From assembly GCF_015706575.1 (NCBI RefSeq), contig NW_024037053.1, positions 806,001 through 870,000 of the forward strand: 64,000 nucleotides of DNA, read 5' to 3'. Below are positions 50,701 through 59,689 of this stretch, in pieces (the first letter of the stretch is position 1; each line of letters begins with the position of its first letter). The notes under the pieces are model-generated. The model was not told the DNA's origin. It saw nothing but the letters and a program-made list of their open reading frames with translations, and searched no databases. The stretch is from Patiria miniata. Taxonomy: Eukaryota; Echinodermata; Asteroidea; Valvatida; Asterinidae. The position numbers and the translations under genes were made by a program.

Positions 50701-53700
50701 CTGTGAAGGGGTACAAGCCTGCTAGACTGATTCTCTGACCTTACAATTCCCCAAAGTCTATAAAGTGCTCCGTTTCATCTTAAGTGGGGTCAAGGAACCA
50801 GACTACAAGAACATAATTGGTTCTCTTGGTTTTTCCAGCATCTACAAGCCCAAAACGTGAAACAAATCATTTTAACAATATTTGTTATGACATACTAATC
50901 CTCCAAATCCATTTATTTCAGAAAATTGCAGCAAAAGCAAATGTTATACATTCCCTTTTGCCAAATGCAATGTTGAGACAATGCATGCTGCACAAGATCG
51001 GGCCAGATGGGGGTGGATTGTTGCATGATGGAAACCATCCTGGCCCAAAATCTACCTGCTAAAGGACATGCCATCCAAAAACTAGCTAAACGCATACAGG
51101 ATCATTTAGATTTATCCCAAAAGTAAACTACCAAATTATTATCAAAAAGCTTGCTTGCATTAAAAAGAATTTACTGGTACTATAAACACCCAATGAAATT
51201 ATTCTGTCTGGCCTGCTGTCATTGAGAAGAAATCCAGAATTGTAGGGGACTATCAATGATGTGGTCAATTGACTTTTTTCTGGAAATACAGAGTACTATG
51301 GATGAAATCGTGTTTATGATCAAGCGGTTGTGCATGCTTTTCCTCTGTTTTCGCGAAAAAAATGCAGTATCCACTGAGCTGAAACTTCATCACGTTAGGT
51401 TTTGAACATTCGTCTTTGGATTTTGGGTGGTGTTATTATTGGAAACAAACAAAATGCACGACAAGCAAATGAACCTATATTTGTATATGTGACCTGCTCC
51501 ACCAAAAAGGGTATTTAGTTGCGCTGAGCATCACTGTGTAATGGCCCGCTCAATATTGAGAGGGTGAACATTTTGTCAAAATGTGATTTCCATTTTTTGT
51601 CATGAATGACATCTTTAATATCTACAGTTTCAGTTTTCACTCACAGAAACATTGTTTTTGATGAACAAAATGGGAAAAAACAACCATTTTGTGTGCATCG
51701 TTCTGTTGTTCTAAAACAGAGCAAGCTATATCAAAGCCTGTTTTTCTCAGTTGTGTAATTTGAACTCCAAGGAAGTAATTAATATGTAAATACATCATAT
51801 ATCCAGAACTTTTGGGACTTTTTTTGGTAAAAGTGCTGTGAGCTTCACTGGCTGAAAAAGTTAGGCTATTAATAATGATTGCATGATGGAAAAAACTTGC
51901 TTTACCAATAGGAATGGAGGATATCTGCATGAATAGATCCAAGAGTCGGTTCCCGTCCACGTCTACCAGGTAATTCCCAAGACTTGCTTTGAAATCCACA
52001 AAATACTGGACGGTGCCGGAATTCTACAACAAACAATCGAAAAACTAAGCATCAGCTTTGCATGTAATTTGTGGCAATAATTTGAGGCCGGATACCGAAT
52101 TTCATTTCTTCATTCCTCTTGCAAGTCTTGTGTAATATGGAAAGATAATATACAACATTTGCATGCATCAAAAACAAAACTACCAAATTACCATGTCAGT
52201 GCTTATTACTTGACTGTTAGTGAATAATAGTCTCAAGCATCCTGTGAAATCATGGCACCTGGTGTGCTGCCATTTTTAACTTGAAGAAAAGTGAAAAGTT
52301 TGCATCAATTTCCACAATATATCACATTAAAATAACAAAATTCCATGACTTTCCGATGACTTTCCATGATAGCATTACATTCCAGCATTTTCCAGGATTT
52401 TCCATGAGTGTGAGGACCCTGAGGTTTTGCTTGGTCAAAGGAAAAAAAAAATTGTGATCCTGAGCAAAACATTCTTTCAGGCATGATCTTTTCTGGCAGC
52501 TTTTTTCAAAAAATATATAAAGCATAACAAACAAAAGCCCCATAAACAATTTTTAGGCATGGTCATTATTCTGGCTACTTAAAAACATAAACTAGAAAAC
52601 ACTCAGAGAGTGGCTAAACAAAATCCAATTGATTTGTACTTGTACATGTACCAAAGACCACCCCTTATGCCTATGTTGGTCTACCTTTCCACTCCCCCAT
52701 TGTATAAAATTGTCTAGTCCATTGACCTGTGTGGTTAGTGGGTGATCATGGTGATGAGGCATACAGGGTCACCGGGTCAGTGCCACGCACACAAAGCTGG
52801 TCACACAGAGTGATCTGGTGACAGTTTTCCACATGATCGGTGAAAAATCCTTTTTAAAAATCCAGCATCCAGACCCAGATCCAGGTCACTTCCAAAATCT
52901 AATCGATCTGTACTTGTCCCAATTCAAGGACCACCCCTTAAAAAAAATTCATGAAAATAGATCCAGAACTTTTTGAGTTATCCTGTTCACAGACAAACAC
53001 ACTAACCAACCAACCAACACACAAACCAACACTGGTGAAAACATAACCTCCTTAGTGGAGGTAACAAATTTGTGAGCAAAGTCCCATAAAAAAAACCTTT
53101 TCAAGAAACAGTCCTTAGATAAATCTGCAAATTGCATTTACAATGCACTCAGAGAGCACTCATCATTCATTCAGGATGATCCAGCCACGAAATCGCTTCC
53201 TAATCCACTTTGTGGTCATCTATTGCTGGGATTCTATTGATTTTTGATGGCCTTTTCTCTCCAGTATTGCCAGGCAAGCTGGCATGCAGCGCCAATCTGG
53301 ATAAGGTCTGTATCAAACGACTCACACGCACAGGTGAATCTCCGCTCAGTCTTAATTTATTACAACTGGGAAATGCATTTTTAAGCTCGGGCAGGACCTT
53401 CTACATGTCACCTGGTGGTCGATCGTTCGGTCAGTCGTTCGGTTGGTCAGTCCATCTGTCTATCTGTCTGTCCTTGAAAATTGACCAAAATTATTTGACA
53501 AAAAATTGACCAAAAGCCAGCCGTCATCAGTAAATGCACTCTTGAGGAGCGTCTATTTTGCATGTCTGTCCCCGGAAAATTGACCAAAAACGAGCCACCT
53601 AAGTTTCCCATAAAACATAATTGTTTTGTTATTTCTGATTTGATATATATTTTTTTGTATTGCGCCATGAGCATCATTAATGGCTGATACCGGCGCAGTA

Positions 53701-56700
53701 TAAATTACCGTTATTATTATCATTATTATTATAACTACCTATTTTAATTTCAAGAAAAAAGCAAACAAAAGAAATGAAATACTTGACAAGTTGTTTATGA
53801 AAATTTTGTAAATGGAGGCGCGATAATGTGCAGTAATGTTATAGTCACATGGTATAGCGCGTTATATTTATGGGTAACTTAGGGGGCTTATTTTGGTAAA
53901 TTTTCAGCGTGTGATTTTTGGTGGGACGGTGGCCCGGGCTTGTATGCACCACACAATCATTTCATGCAAGAATTTCATGAAAGGCGGCCAGAGCTAATTG
54001 TGCACTCGCACTTGTTTCCTCATTTTTTCATTCTCTGTGAACATTTTGTAAAACTCCCTTTGCCAACACAGTCAGTCAATTCCCACTGAACCGAGTTTGA
54101 AATAATACTTCTGTTTAATTATTCATATTTTTTTTAACATCTCGCTTATATTTGTTATAATTGTAAAGCACTTTGAGATTGTTGATACAATGGAAAGCGC
54201 TATAGAAGCATTACAATTTTTTATTGTATTTTTTCATTTGTTTATTTGTATGTACTGTTAACTGTGACCATTATTTTAGTGATTCGTCTTTGTTTTATAC
54301 TTTCCATATGGCAAATATTGTTCCAATTCATCTAAGAGTTTTTGAAAATCCAATCATCGTAATATTTATACAAATGGGAGAGTCTGACAAATTATATTAG
54401 CATTTACCTTTGTGATGGCATCCAACTTCGCTATTAGTTCCTAGGAAAGGTAAAGAAGAGAGGGAAAATATTGTTACTGTACCAAAACACTATTAGCACT
54501 CATGTTTTATTACATATACTGTACATATTGAGGAATTTCACGAGACGTCACAGGTCAGTAGTCACCCACACGCCCACCATATTGGACGTCTACAGTTGCA
54601 GACCACTGATCTCTATATAAAGACTGGATAGCTAATAAAGAGCTGCACAATGAATGAATTTGACGCCATATTGGTGAGACCAGCTGGTGATCTGCAAAGG
54701 ACAAGTTGCCGTTTTTATAGACAGCATGATTTCTTTTGTAACGTCGCGGTTCACTTGACTTATATTTTGACCACCACCACTGACCAAGGTTAACTACAGT
54801 TTTTCTAACGTCGTGGTTACCAAAATGCCGCAAATATCACTTTTTCGGCGTTTTGAAATAATAATCACTACGGACATGTAACATCATAATATGTTTAGTG
54901 ATCAAAATGCGCGTCAACTGTTGATACAACGAGCGCGTATTTACGCGTAGAACGTTCGTATTATACGCGGCCATCTTCGTGAGACCGGGGGCGAATTGGT
55001 CAATATGCAAAGTCTACTGTGTGAATGTTGTATGCATATCCGCTATCCAGTCTTTATATAGAGATCAGTGTTGCAGACTAGTAAATAAACTGCCACAGAC
55101 CCCAGTGATAAATACGCAAACTTCCAAACTTCTGACAAATGCTCACAACTCTCCAAGGTGTATGAGACACATACATTATCAAATTAAAGCTTACTTCATC
55201 ATCTTTCAGTTTCTGTTCAATCTATAGGGGGGTTAGCCAATGAGTTTTGGAGACAAATCGGATATTGACCGTGACAAACACCGTAGAACACGCAGGTTAT
55301 GCATTATGCGAAGTACATATACTGTATGATCGATGGAGCACGCTAGATGTCCAAAATGGCGGATCTTGCTCCACTCACGTGATGATGTCACGAACATGTC
55401 ACCAGGGCGCGTATTATTTTTACTTCCCGGACGCGTGGCGGAATCAGCCAATGAAGCGCTCCAATGTGTTCATGAATATTTATGAGGTAAGTAGTAACAA
55501 GAAATACAACGTTGACAACAATAATTATTCCATTTTGAGTGTTGAAGGTAGAGTAGATCATTTCCAGCTATCCGAAAAGCAACCGACGAAATTATTGTTG
55601 AAAAGCTTACTTGGTTTAAAGATGTAATGGCACTAAACTCCTTGTGAAATTATTCATTCAAGCATGCTGTCATTTTGAAGAAAACAATAAAAGAAGGCAA
55701 TTTCCATAGATGCGTAAAGTGACGCATATTTGGAAATTTCCGTTAGGTGCGCGCAAGCGTTGACTCGACACAAACGTGCGCGCCGTTGCAATTATTCGTC
55801 GGTTCTGTGTGTGACATCTTGAGCTTATTGGCTGAATGAGTACGTGTCCCGGATGCTGATTTCGGGCGCAATTGAAAACATGACTCTGCAATTTTTCAAT
55901 TGAAGTCAAGATCCTAGAATATTGTTTTCTTGGAATATACAGCAATGTTCACTGAGCTAAAACTTCATCAGGTTAGTTGTAAGCAAGTGTCTTTAGATTT
56001 TAAGCACTTTTGTTGCTTCAAACGACACATGATCTACCCTACCAGTTTGATTAATGGAACATTACCTGAGATCTTGGTCCTGGGATGGGGGTCTTGACTG
56101 ATGGTCCATCGTACTCATTTGGAACAAGTTTTTGGACGGCAGCATTCGCTGAAGTCACACTCAATCCTAGAGTACACACACAAAAACTGATTTAATTTCT
56201 AGTATAAAAATTCTGTGATTATCGAACGTAAATATATTGACAATAATTAAGGTAGGTTTTATTCACTTTTAGTGGCCATTTTTTTTGTATAGCTTTCGTA
56301 GTGCAATGGAAATAGTTCAGGCTAATAATTGAATACCCCATTCAATCAGCATAAAAAAAATTGGCAAAAATAAAAACAAACTTTCCAACCGACCCTATTT
56401 TTGAAAGGCATGTAATTGGAAGCAGAAGTATTTTTTGTTTGGCCTCACCTTTCAGTCATTTAAAAAAAGTCCCTTACCAAAACAAAAATTGCAGTTTCTC
56501 TCTCACAAACTCTGTCGTAACTTCAAATCTACCCCTTTTGCACTTAACACAGCCTCTGAGTGTGTGTATGTATGGCAGGCAATCTTTCACGCTGAAACAA
56601 CTATTTGTTTGTATGATACTTGCAGATAGTTCCCATGTGTAGGTATTCTATTTTTTGAGGCATCTCAAACCTACCTCTGCACACACTGCCATGAAAGCAT

Positions 56701-56756
56701 CCTGTCCAACTAGACGGATAAATTCTACTCAAGCGCAGTCTCTGTATCCACGCCAT
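38587..56756 (-). CDS. ABAT: 4-aminobutyrate aminotransferase, mitochondrial (complete, 15 coding exons)
   Basis: Fifteen exons sum to 1515 nt: 504 codons plus stop, against 500 residues in human ABAT. The PLP enzyme converts GABA and 2-oxoglutarate to succinate semialdehyde and glutamate in the mitochondrial matrix. Seen here: a basic, acid-free N-terminus fitting a transit peptide; C169-x-x-C172 in [10 protein letters not shown], the pair that holds the [2Fe-2S] cluster in mammalian ABAT; FHGR with Arg225 (substrate carboxylate); [10 protein letters not shown]; Asp331 in LVLDEVQTG (pyridine nitrogen); and Lys362 in FSKKM as the Schiff-base lysine by the class III signature. Spacings from Arg225 to Asp331 to Lys362 equal those of the pig enzyme. 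All catalytic residues are intact, so it should be active. Confidence 0.97.
38738..39235 (-). mobile_element. Family B MITE in ABAT intron 14
   Basis: TTAA at both ends (38738, 39232); the inverse-orientation ends TTAAAGGGAAAATACAACAT / GTTGTACATTCCCTTTAA. It starts 33 bp from the exon 15 acceptor. Confidence 0.82.
39236..39335 (-). repeat. tRNA-headed SINE, family R, copy 2
   Basis: Tail 'aaagttgaacaaagaaactg' and head TAGCTCAGTTGGTAGAACAC on the minus strand match 18690-18798. It abuts the family B MITE at its TTAA. Confidence 0.75.
39804..39880 (+). repeat. SINE family V head fragment
   Basis: 'cgtgactcatgatcagaggg' and 'tcagggtttgaatccagctg' match the head and B box of 2425-2710; the body is missing. 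Confidence 0.65.
39881..40504. other. ABAT intron 14 stretch, nothing recognised
   Basis: No exon or repeat end that I can support. Confidence 0.4.
40505..40876 (+). mobile_element. Family F MITE, copy 2
   Basis: Ends AAGGCC-An-GTCTCCGGTTTCTGG and inverted CCAGAAACCGGAGAC-Tn-GGCCTA. Interior 'gtcggctgatgactgcaaat' and 'acgttaaaattgtgcagcag' match 49717-50095 in opposite orientation. Confidence 0.85.
40877..41736. other. ABAT intron 14 stretch with a short tandem of 'ccgtttttcaagcaga'
   Basis: Near 41608-41685, three units of 'ttccgtttttcaagcagacc' type occur. Open frames at 41083-41492 on both strands show no known motif and lie in intronic DNA. Confidence 0.45.
41737..41848 (-). CDS. ABAT: ABAT exon 14 (residues 429-465)
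   Basis: Encodes [20 protein letters not shown] and ASLVREKG; matches ARYPQFISRVRGRGT of the family. Confidence 0.95.
41985..42445. repeat. GAGTCC-rich low-complexity stretch
   Basis: Two patches (about 41985-42110 and 42295-42440) of 'gagtccgagtcacc' type words, separated by ~180 bp without it. They resemble the GACTCA satellite in composition but have no fixed unit. Confidence 0.6.
42780..43280. mobile_element. Nested inverted-repeat element in ABAT intron 13
   Basis: Inner ends CCAGTCTAATGTGGCTTT (42928) / AAAGCCACATTAGACTGG (about 43227) are perfect inverted copies. An outer pair ('gacgccatttttgggtac', 'gtacgcccaaaatggcg') flanks them. A small hairpin 'catggagc...gctccatg' lies at about 43074-43101. 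Confidence 0.7.
43330..43476 (-). CDS. ABAT: ABAT exon 13 (residues 380-428)
   Basis: Encodes [20 protein letters not shown] and a helical segment ending IKDLQ; matches [20 protein letters not shown] of vertebrates. Confidence 0.96.
43590..43735 (-). repeat. tRNA-headed SINE, family V, copy 4
   Basis: Core 'tactcctgggaggtgagagg', 'gcccaaggacacaatgt' and B box 'aggattcgaacca' as in 2425-2710; lies in intron 12. Confidence 0.75.
44310..44702. repeat. 98-bp tandem array, four copies
   Basis: Units begin at 44310, 44408, 44506 and 44604 ('ggttaatgcttaaacttatt', 'ccagctgtaaactactccaa', 'gtctaccatacaatctgtgc'). Exact 98-bp spacing and few differences indicate a fairly recent expansion in ABAT intron 12. 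Confidence 0.9.
44957..45124 (-). CDS. ABAT: ABAT exon 12, PLP lysine (residues 324-379)
   Basis: Encodes [20 protein letters not shown] and [14 protein letters not shown]: Asp331 and the Schiff-base Lys362, fitting the class III aminotransferase signature. Confidence 0.97.
45318..45455 (-). CDS. ABAT: ABAT exon 11 (residues 278-323)
   Basis: Encodes [20 protein letters not shown] and a helix; the EPIQxEGGDN core contacts PLP. Confidence 0.96.
45775..45890. repeat. ~46-bp tandem repeat abutting the exon 10 donor
   Basis: About 2.5 units of 'cagacaaccaaaggacagac' + 'agatatcccttccacagaca', ending about 14 bp before the ABAT exon 10 donor at 45904. Confidence 0.8.
45905..46053 (-). CDS. ABAT: ABAT exon 10 (residues 228-277)
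   Basis: Encodes [20 protein letters not shown], then [16 protein letters not shown], matching the vertebrate [31 protein letters not shown] region. A short-unit tandem repeat (about 45775-45890) lies within 15 bp of its donor. Confidence 0.94.
46090..46402. repeat. ~122-bp tandem repeat, 2.5 copies, in ABAT intron 9
   Basis: Units share 'gacctttcttaaaaa.gaaatcaa', 'aaacgccaatgaagta' and 'caagcagatacctttatgca'. A single dispersed piece of the same unit sits at about 48655-48715 in intron 6. Confidence 0.85.
46403..47178. other. ABAT intron 9 remainder, no named repeat
   Basis: Contains a poly-G/poly-C patch at about 46960-46977 and a stretch resembling the hAT-like interior ('aaaaagtgggtcc'); otherwise nothing recognised. 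Confidence 0.4.
47179..47242 (-). CDS. ABAT: ABAT exon 9 (residues 207-227)
   Basis: Encodes [20 protein letters not shown] and Leu227, carrying the FHGR motif. The acceptor CCTCAG|GAA was chosen over an internal AG because it keeps EPGC aligned with the family APGC and phase 0 with exon 8. Confidence 0.95.
47630..47689 (-). CDS. ABAT: ABAT exon 8 (residues 187-206)
   Basis: Twenty codons, [20 protein letters not shown], corresponding to the variable charged loop of vertebrate ABAT and one residue shorter overall. A family E repeat starts 29 bp upstream of its acceptor. Confidence 0.92.
47718..48056. repeat. Family E repeat, copy 3, beside ABAT exon 8
   Basis: Opens GTTAACCCTAACTCC and closes GTACGTTAGGGTTA, with 'gaatccatcaaaatcc' units inside. 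Confidence 0.7.
48435..48527 (-). CDS. ABAT: ABAT exon 7, Fe-S cysteines (residues 156-186)
   Basis: Encodes [20 protein letters not shown] and then a helix. Holds the CxxC pair (169, 172) that bridges the dimer through a [2Fe-2S] cluster in mammals, and the SNEN PLP-phosphate loop. Confidence 0.96.
48887..48967 (-). CDS. ABAT: ABAT exon 6 (residues 129-155)
   Basis: Encodes [20 protein letters not shown] and flanks; NRPALG is invariant in animal ABAT. Confidence 0.95.
49440..49700. repeat. Family J repeat, copy 1
   Basis: Shares 'aaattgactaaaaatgaacc', 'ttgtttatgaaaattgt' and 'cgataatgtg' with 53560-53900. A family F MITE (49717-50095) appears inserted within the larger repeat, whose continuation at about 50200-50310 resembles 53925-54030. 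Confidence 0.6.
49717..50095 (-). mobile_element. Family F MITE, copy 3
   Basis: Inverse orientation of 40505-40876, with the same terminal GGCC-An-GTCTCCGGTTTCTGG and inverted mate. Confidence 0.85.
50327..50376 (-). CDS. ABAT: ABAT exon 5 (residues 112-128)
   Basis: Encodes [17 protein letters not shown], the GYxHPAL substrate-channel segment. 50 nt; flanking phases close. Confidence 0.94.
50432..50959 (-). mobile_element. Family B MITE in ABAT intron 4
   Basis: Starts TTAAAGGGAAGATACAACAT and ends near ATGTTATACATTCCC, with the internal palindrome 'gctggtcggctgaccagc'. The right TTAA is decayed. Confidence 0.8.
51118..51475 (-). mobile_element. Family A MITE, decayed, in ABAT intron 4
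   Basis: Reverse-oriented remnants: 'ctgctgtcattgagaag', 'cactgagctgaaacttcatc' and 'caaacaaaatgcac'. Central part lost. Confidence 0.6.
51906..52023 (-). CDS. ABAT: ABAT exon 4 (residues 73-111)
   Basis: Encodes [20 protein letters not shown], then IPIG: the conserved [25 protein letters not shown] block of the family. Confidence 0.96.
52142..52285 (-). mobile_element. Family B MITE fragment
   Basis: 'atatacaacatttgcatgca' and 'catggcacctggtgtgctgc' match family B; only about 140 bp remain. Confidence 0.6.
52286..53559. other. ABAT intron 3 stretch, nothing recognised
   Basis: No exon. A short 'ccaaccaaccaacac' run (about 53005-53030) and a 'gtcagtcgttcggttggtca' patch are simple sequence. 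Confidence 0.4.
53560..53900. repeat. Family J repeat, copy 2
   Basis: Parallel to 49440-49700 ('gaaaattgaccaaaaacgag', 'tttatgaaaattttgtaaat', 'tagggggctt'). Confidence 0.6.
54408..54440 (-). CDS. ABAT: ABAT exon 3, 33-nt microexon (residues 62-72)
   Basis: Eleven codons, [11 protein letters not shown], between AG and GT in phase 0; matches the vertebrate ELMKQLNIIQN segment. Confidence 0.92.
54604..55070. mobile_element. 467-bp MITE with 8-bp target duplication (CACTGATCTCTATATA ends)
   Basis: Ends CACTGATCTCTATATAAAGA / TCTTTATATAGAGATCAGTG are perfect inverted copies of nearly 30 bp. TTGCAGAC flanks it at 54596-54603 and 55071-55078. An 8-bp duplication fits hAT-type insertion. It lies in ABAT intron 2. 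Confidence 0.9.
55385..55495. repeat. Dispersed ~100-bp repeat ('cttcccggacgcg.ggcggaat')
   Basis: 'cttcccggacgcgtggcgga', 'cagccaatga' and 'atatttatgagg' recur at 15405-15475. Confidence 0.65.
55546..56045 (-). mobile_element. Family A subfamily MITE beside ABAT exon 2
   Basis: Ends GGTAGAGTAGATCAT / ATGATCTACCCTACC. Interior includes 'gatgcgtaaagtgacgcat' (the central palindrome, diverged) and 'agctaaaacttcatcaggtt'. It stops about 20 bp from the exon 2 donor. Confidence 0.75.
56066..56166 (-). CDS. ABAT: ABAT exon 2 (residues 28-61)
   Basis: Encodes the mature N-terminus [17 protein letters not shown], nearly matching the vertebrate FDYDGPLMKTEVPGPRSQ. Confidence 0.95.
56675..56756 (-). 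CDS. ABAT: ABAT exon 1, start and transit peptide (residues 1-27)
   Basis: Encodes [19 protein letters not shown] and onward: several Arg, no acidic residue, an amphipathic-like start, as expected of a mitochondrial presequence. The donor AGAG|GTAGGT leaves one base, closing Gly28 with exon 2. A possible acceptor (CTCTACAG) lies 20 nt upstream of the ATG at 56777. Confidence 0.88.
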
Positions 56757-58033
56757 GACATAAGGTGACCTTTGACCTGTAGAGTTCAATTTTGGAAAAA
56801 AATGTGTAAATCTTTAATAATTAAAAGTCATTTTCGTGAGGCAAAAGACTCTGTCTACAAACAATAGAAAACACTATGGAAACTTACGAGAGCTGAGATA
56901 TTAGCTGTACATGGCTTTACAACCATCGTCAGCACCAAAACCCCAGATGGAGCACATATCAGCCACACATCACATGTGCTTTGCATATTGTATCTAGCGT
57001 GTCCAGCGACCATATTACTACAGTATACATTACACCAGTATACCGCCTTATTAATACTGGCTAATTTTAGGGTGGAACTCAATGTTGGCACTCCTGATAA
57101 CTAAATAGTTGGGTAAAGTCTGTTTTGGTGGTTTAACATGTTAGGTACAAGTATGCATGGATAAATAAAATTTTTAAAATCCACAATTTTCATTTTTTAG
57201 TGGTAAAATTCTACTTTTTTGGTGAAAATTTACCTCAAAATACCACTTAAAAACGGGACATAACAAGTAGGCCCTAAGCCTTTTTGAATAATTTAAAAAC
57301 ACGCTTACAATTTATTTCCTCAGCTGAATATTGTACTGAATGAGTAATGGAATGAATTTTACAAATACTCTCATTTTATTTAACGTTAGTTACGGTGTCC
57401 ACTTGTTAAATTTGCGACAAAATATATAAAAAAAGAAATAGTCTAAATTTTACATTTTCAGCAATGAATAGCTTATATTGCAATAAAGAAACTATAATAA
57501 TCTCCATTTCTGACAATTATGGTCTAGTAACAAGCAAGAAGTGGACACCATGTAACTAATGTTAACTTTCTCCCTATCAGCAACATAAAGCTGCTAATAA
57601 AGGAAAGATGCTTTAAAACTTATCTTCTCATTATTATTTTCTATTGAGGGAAGGCCGGTCGAGCATTACGAAAGGGAAACAAAATTAATACAACCAATTT
57701 TATTTTTGATCCCCACGTCCCTATTTTATTCTCCAGTATTGTGTCCTTACACTTATACCATCTGTCAACTTCCAGGGGATTACCATGATAACTATGCTAA
57801 TTTCCGAACGATTGTCGATTGGCACAACAACTGCATATTGGGATCACATGCATTTAATTAGAATTTTTTTATACTGGTCTTAGTACCGGTAAGAGTCTGT
57901 GAGTGTGAATGCATGGGTGATCGTGCCAAACAGATTGCCCACTTAATACACAAGAAAAACTATGAATATGAGAATTTTGAGCTTCCACACGTTAAATTGT
58001 CACACTATTTTGTGTATGATAGTGCACAACAAA
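56757..58033. other. ABAT 5' flank, nothing firmly recognised
   Basis: Should contain the ABAT promoter and possibly a non-coding first exon (acceptor-like CTCTACAG at 56777-56784 on the minus strand). I see no canonical TATA or initiator that I would defend. Confidence 0.35.
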
Positions 58034-58442
58034 TACAAGGACGTCAATCACTTCTCAAAATTGGGGGGGGGGGGCATTTAAGTACCTTGTTCAACACTAA
58101 TGTGAGCGCAAAGCGTGGAGCCCTAATGGCGTGGGATCCAGGGCCCGCTAAAGGGCCCCTGAACATTTTGGATTCTAGACGCTAGAGCTGAAGAGCGATC
58201 TGAGGCAATTTCTGACCACTTCAACCAATTTTTGTGAGCAAAAGATTTTGAGTTTGGAGTCACTGAATCAGCTATTCTGAGCTATATGGAATCATTATGT
58301 TGGCTGCAATTTTGATTTGGGGGACGAAAAAGTGTGTTGGGGGAGGGGAAAAACGATATGATATCCCCCCCCCCCACTTTAAAAAGTGGGGGGGGGGGGG
58401 GGGACTTGACCCCCCTTCCATCCCCCACGGATTGACGCCCAT
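58034..58442. mobile_element. hAT-like MITE related to 27708-28397, with G/C homopolymers
   Basis: Ends 'ggacgtcaatc' / 'gattgacgccc'; interior in reverse has 'gaggcaatttctgaccactt'. Contains runs of at least 12 G or C near 58065, 58370 and 58390. Confidence 0.7.
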
Positions 58443-58459
58443 GAATACATATGTACACT

Positions 58460-58615
58460 GACGGCGGAACAAGGGGGGGGGGGGGGCAGGGGGCCCATTG
58501 CCCCCCCCCCCACTTTTTCCACTGGGGGCATCCCCCCCCCCACTTTTTCCACTGGGGGCATCCCCCCCCCCCACTTTTTCCACTGGGGGGCATCCCCCCC
58601 CCACTATTGGTGGGT
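58460..58615. repeat. ~31-bp tandem repeat of poly-C plus 'actttttccactgggggcat'
   Basis: About three units between 58500 and 58610, preceded by poly-G and GGGCCC. Open frames over it (Gly/Pro-rich) are by-products of the repeat. Confidence 0.85.
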
Positions 58616-59689
58616 CCCACAATCCAATTTGTTAGTAAAAACGGCTATCATGCGCACCAGATTACTAGCGGCCACTGGATAAACACTCAAGGTGTGTTAG
58701 ATTCCTGTTCCAATGGTTTGAATGCTACTGAATGGCCAGTGGGCGTGTTTTAAACTGAACTGATGTCACATTAACGAACCGGGTAGCATACATACTACTT
58801 TTGGAAAGGGGCTCCCCTATTGATGAATGAGTATTATAAAATCACTCCAAAGCGTATAGCTTTTAAACAAAACATGACGCTCATGATCAAAAATGTGCCT
58901 AAGTTGCTTCACCAGGGTTTACTACTCACACTTGGGGTCAACATGTAAATTGAGGTCAAAGTAACTTTGTGACTCCAGAGCTCTGCTAGTGACTTTTTTT
59001 TATACTTTTTGTCTATATTATATGCCAACTACAGCATCGGTCCCACCAATAGTTGGTCACAACAACAGTTAATTGGTAAGACCCAAAAAATAAGTTGGGA
59101 TTGCTCAACTGAAGTTGGGACCGTCCGAACTACATAGTGCTACAATTGGATCATAACATCAACGTTTAGGAGTAAGGGTCCTAGCTGCACAGAGTCCATA
59201 GTGTATGTACATGTAGTTGAGGACAATGCTCTATATTGGACTCAAATAAACTGATGACCTGTTGAATAGTACCAACATTGAGAGGGCAAGGTTCTGAACT
59301 TTTAGATAAATTATTTGTAAATTAATAACCAAGACAATGTACATTGCGCAAGTTATATGGCACAAACCATTTTTAATGCACTCGATTTGTACAATGAACT
59401 GCAATCATAGATAGGCTGCAGTTAGAAATCGGGTAAATATACATACATGTACATGCATACATGTACATGTATGAAAGCAAAGGCAGGTTAATTTTCTACC
59501 GAAATACTAAGTACAAAATGTAAACTAGAGTTATTATGATACATGTAAAATAAGATTGTTTGAGATTCAAATGTCATTCTAGTATGTACGATAGAATCTG
59601 TTTAGGAATCTCCATAATAAAGTAGCCGTTTGCTACAAATATTTGTTGATGATACATTGTACATATTTGTACCATTTGGGCCGGTCCGC
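58616..59689. other. Intergenic stretch, nothing recognised
   Basis: Only simple 'acatgtac' words near 59440-59475. No exon or repeat ends. Confidence 0.4.

Noticed and set aside
58272-58622. Gly/Pro-rich ORFs (GGGDAPSGKSGGG type)
   Set aside because: Produced by homopolymer runs and a 31-bp tandem repeat; not coding.
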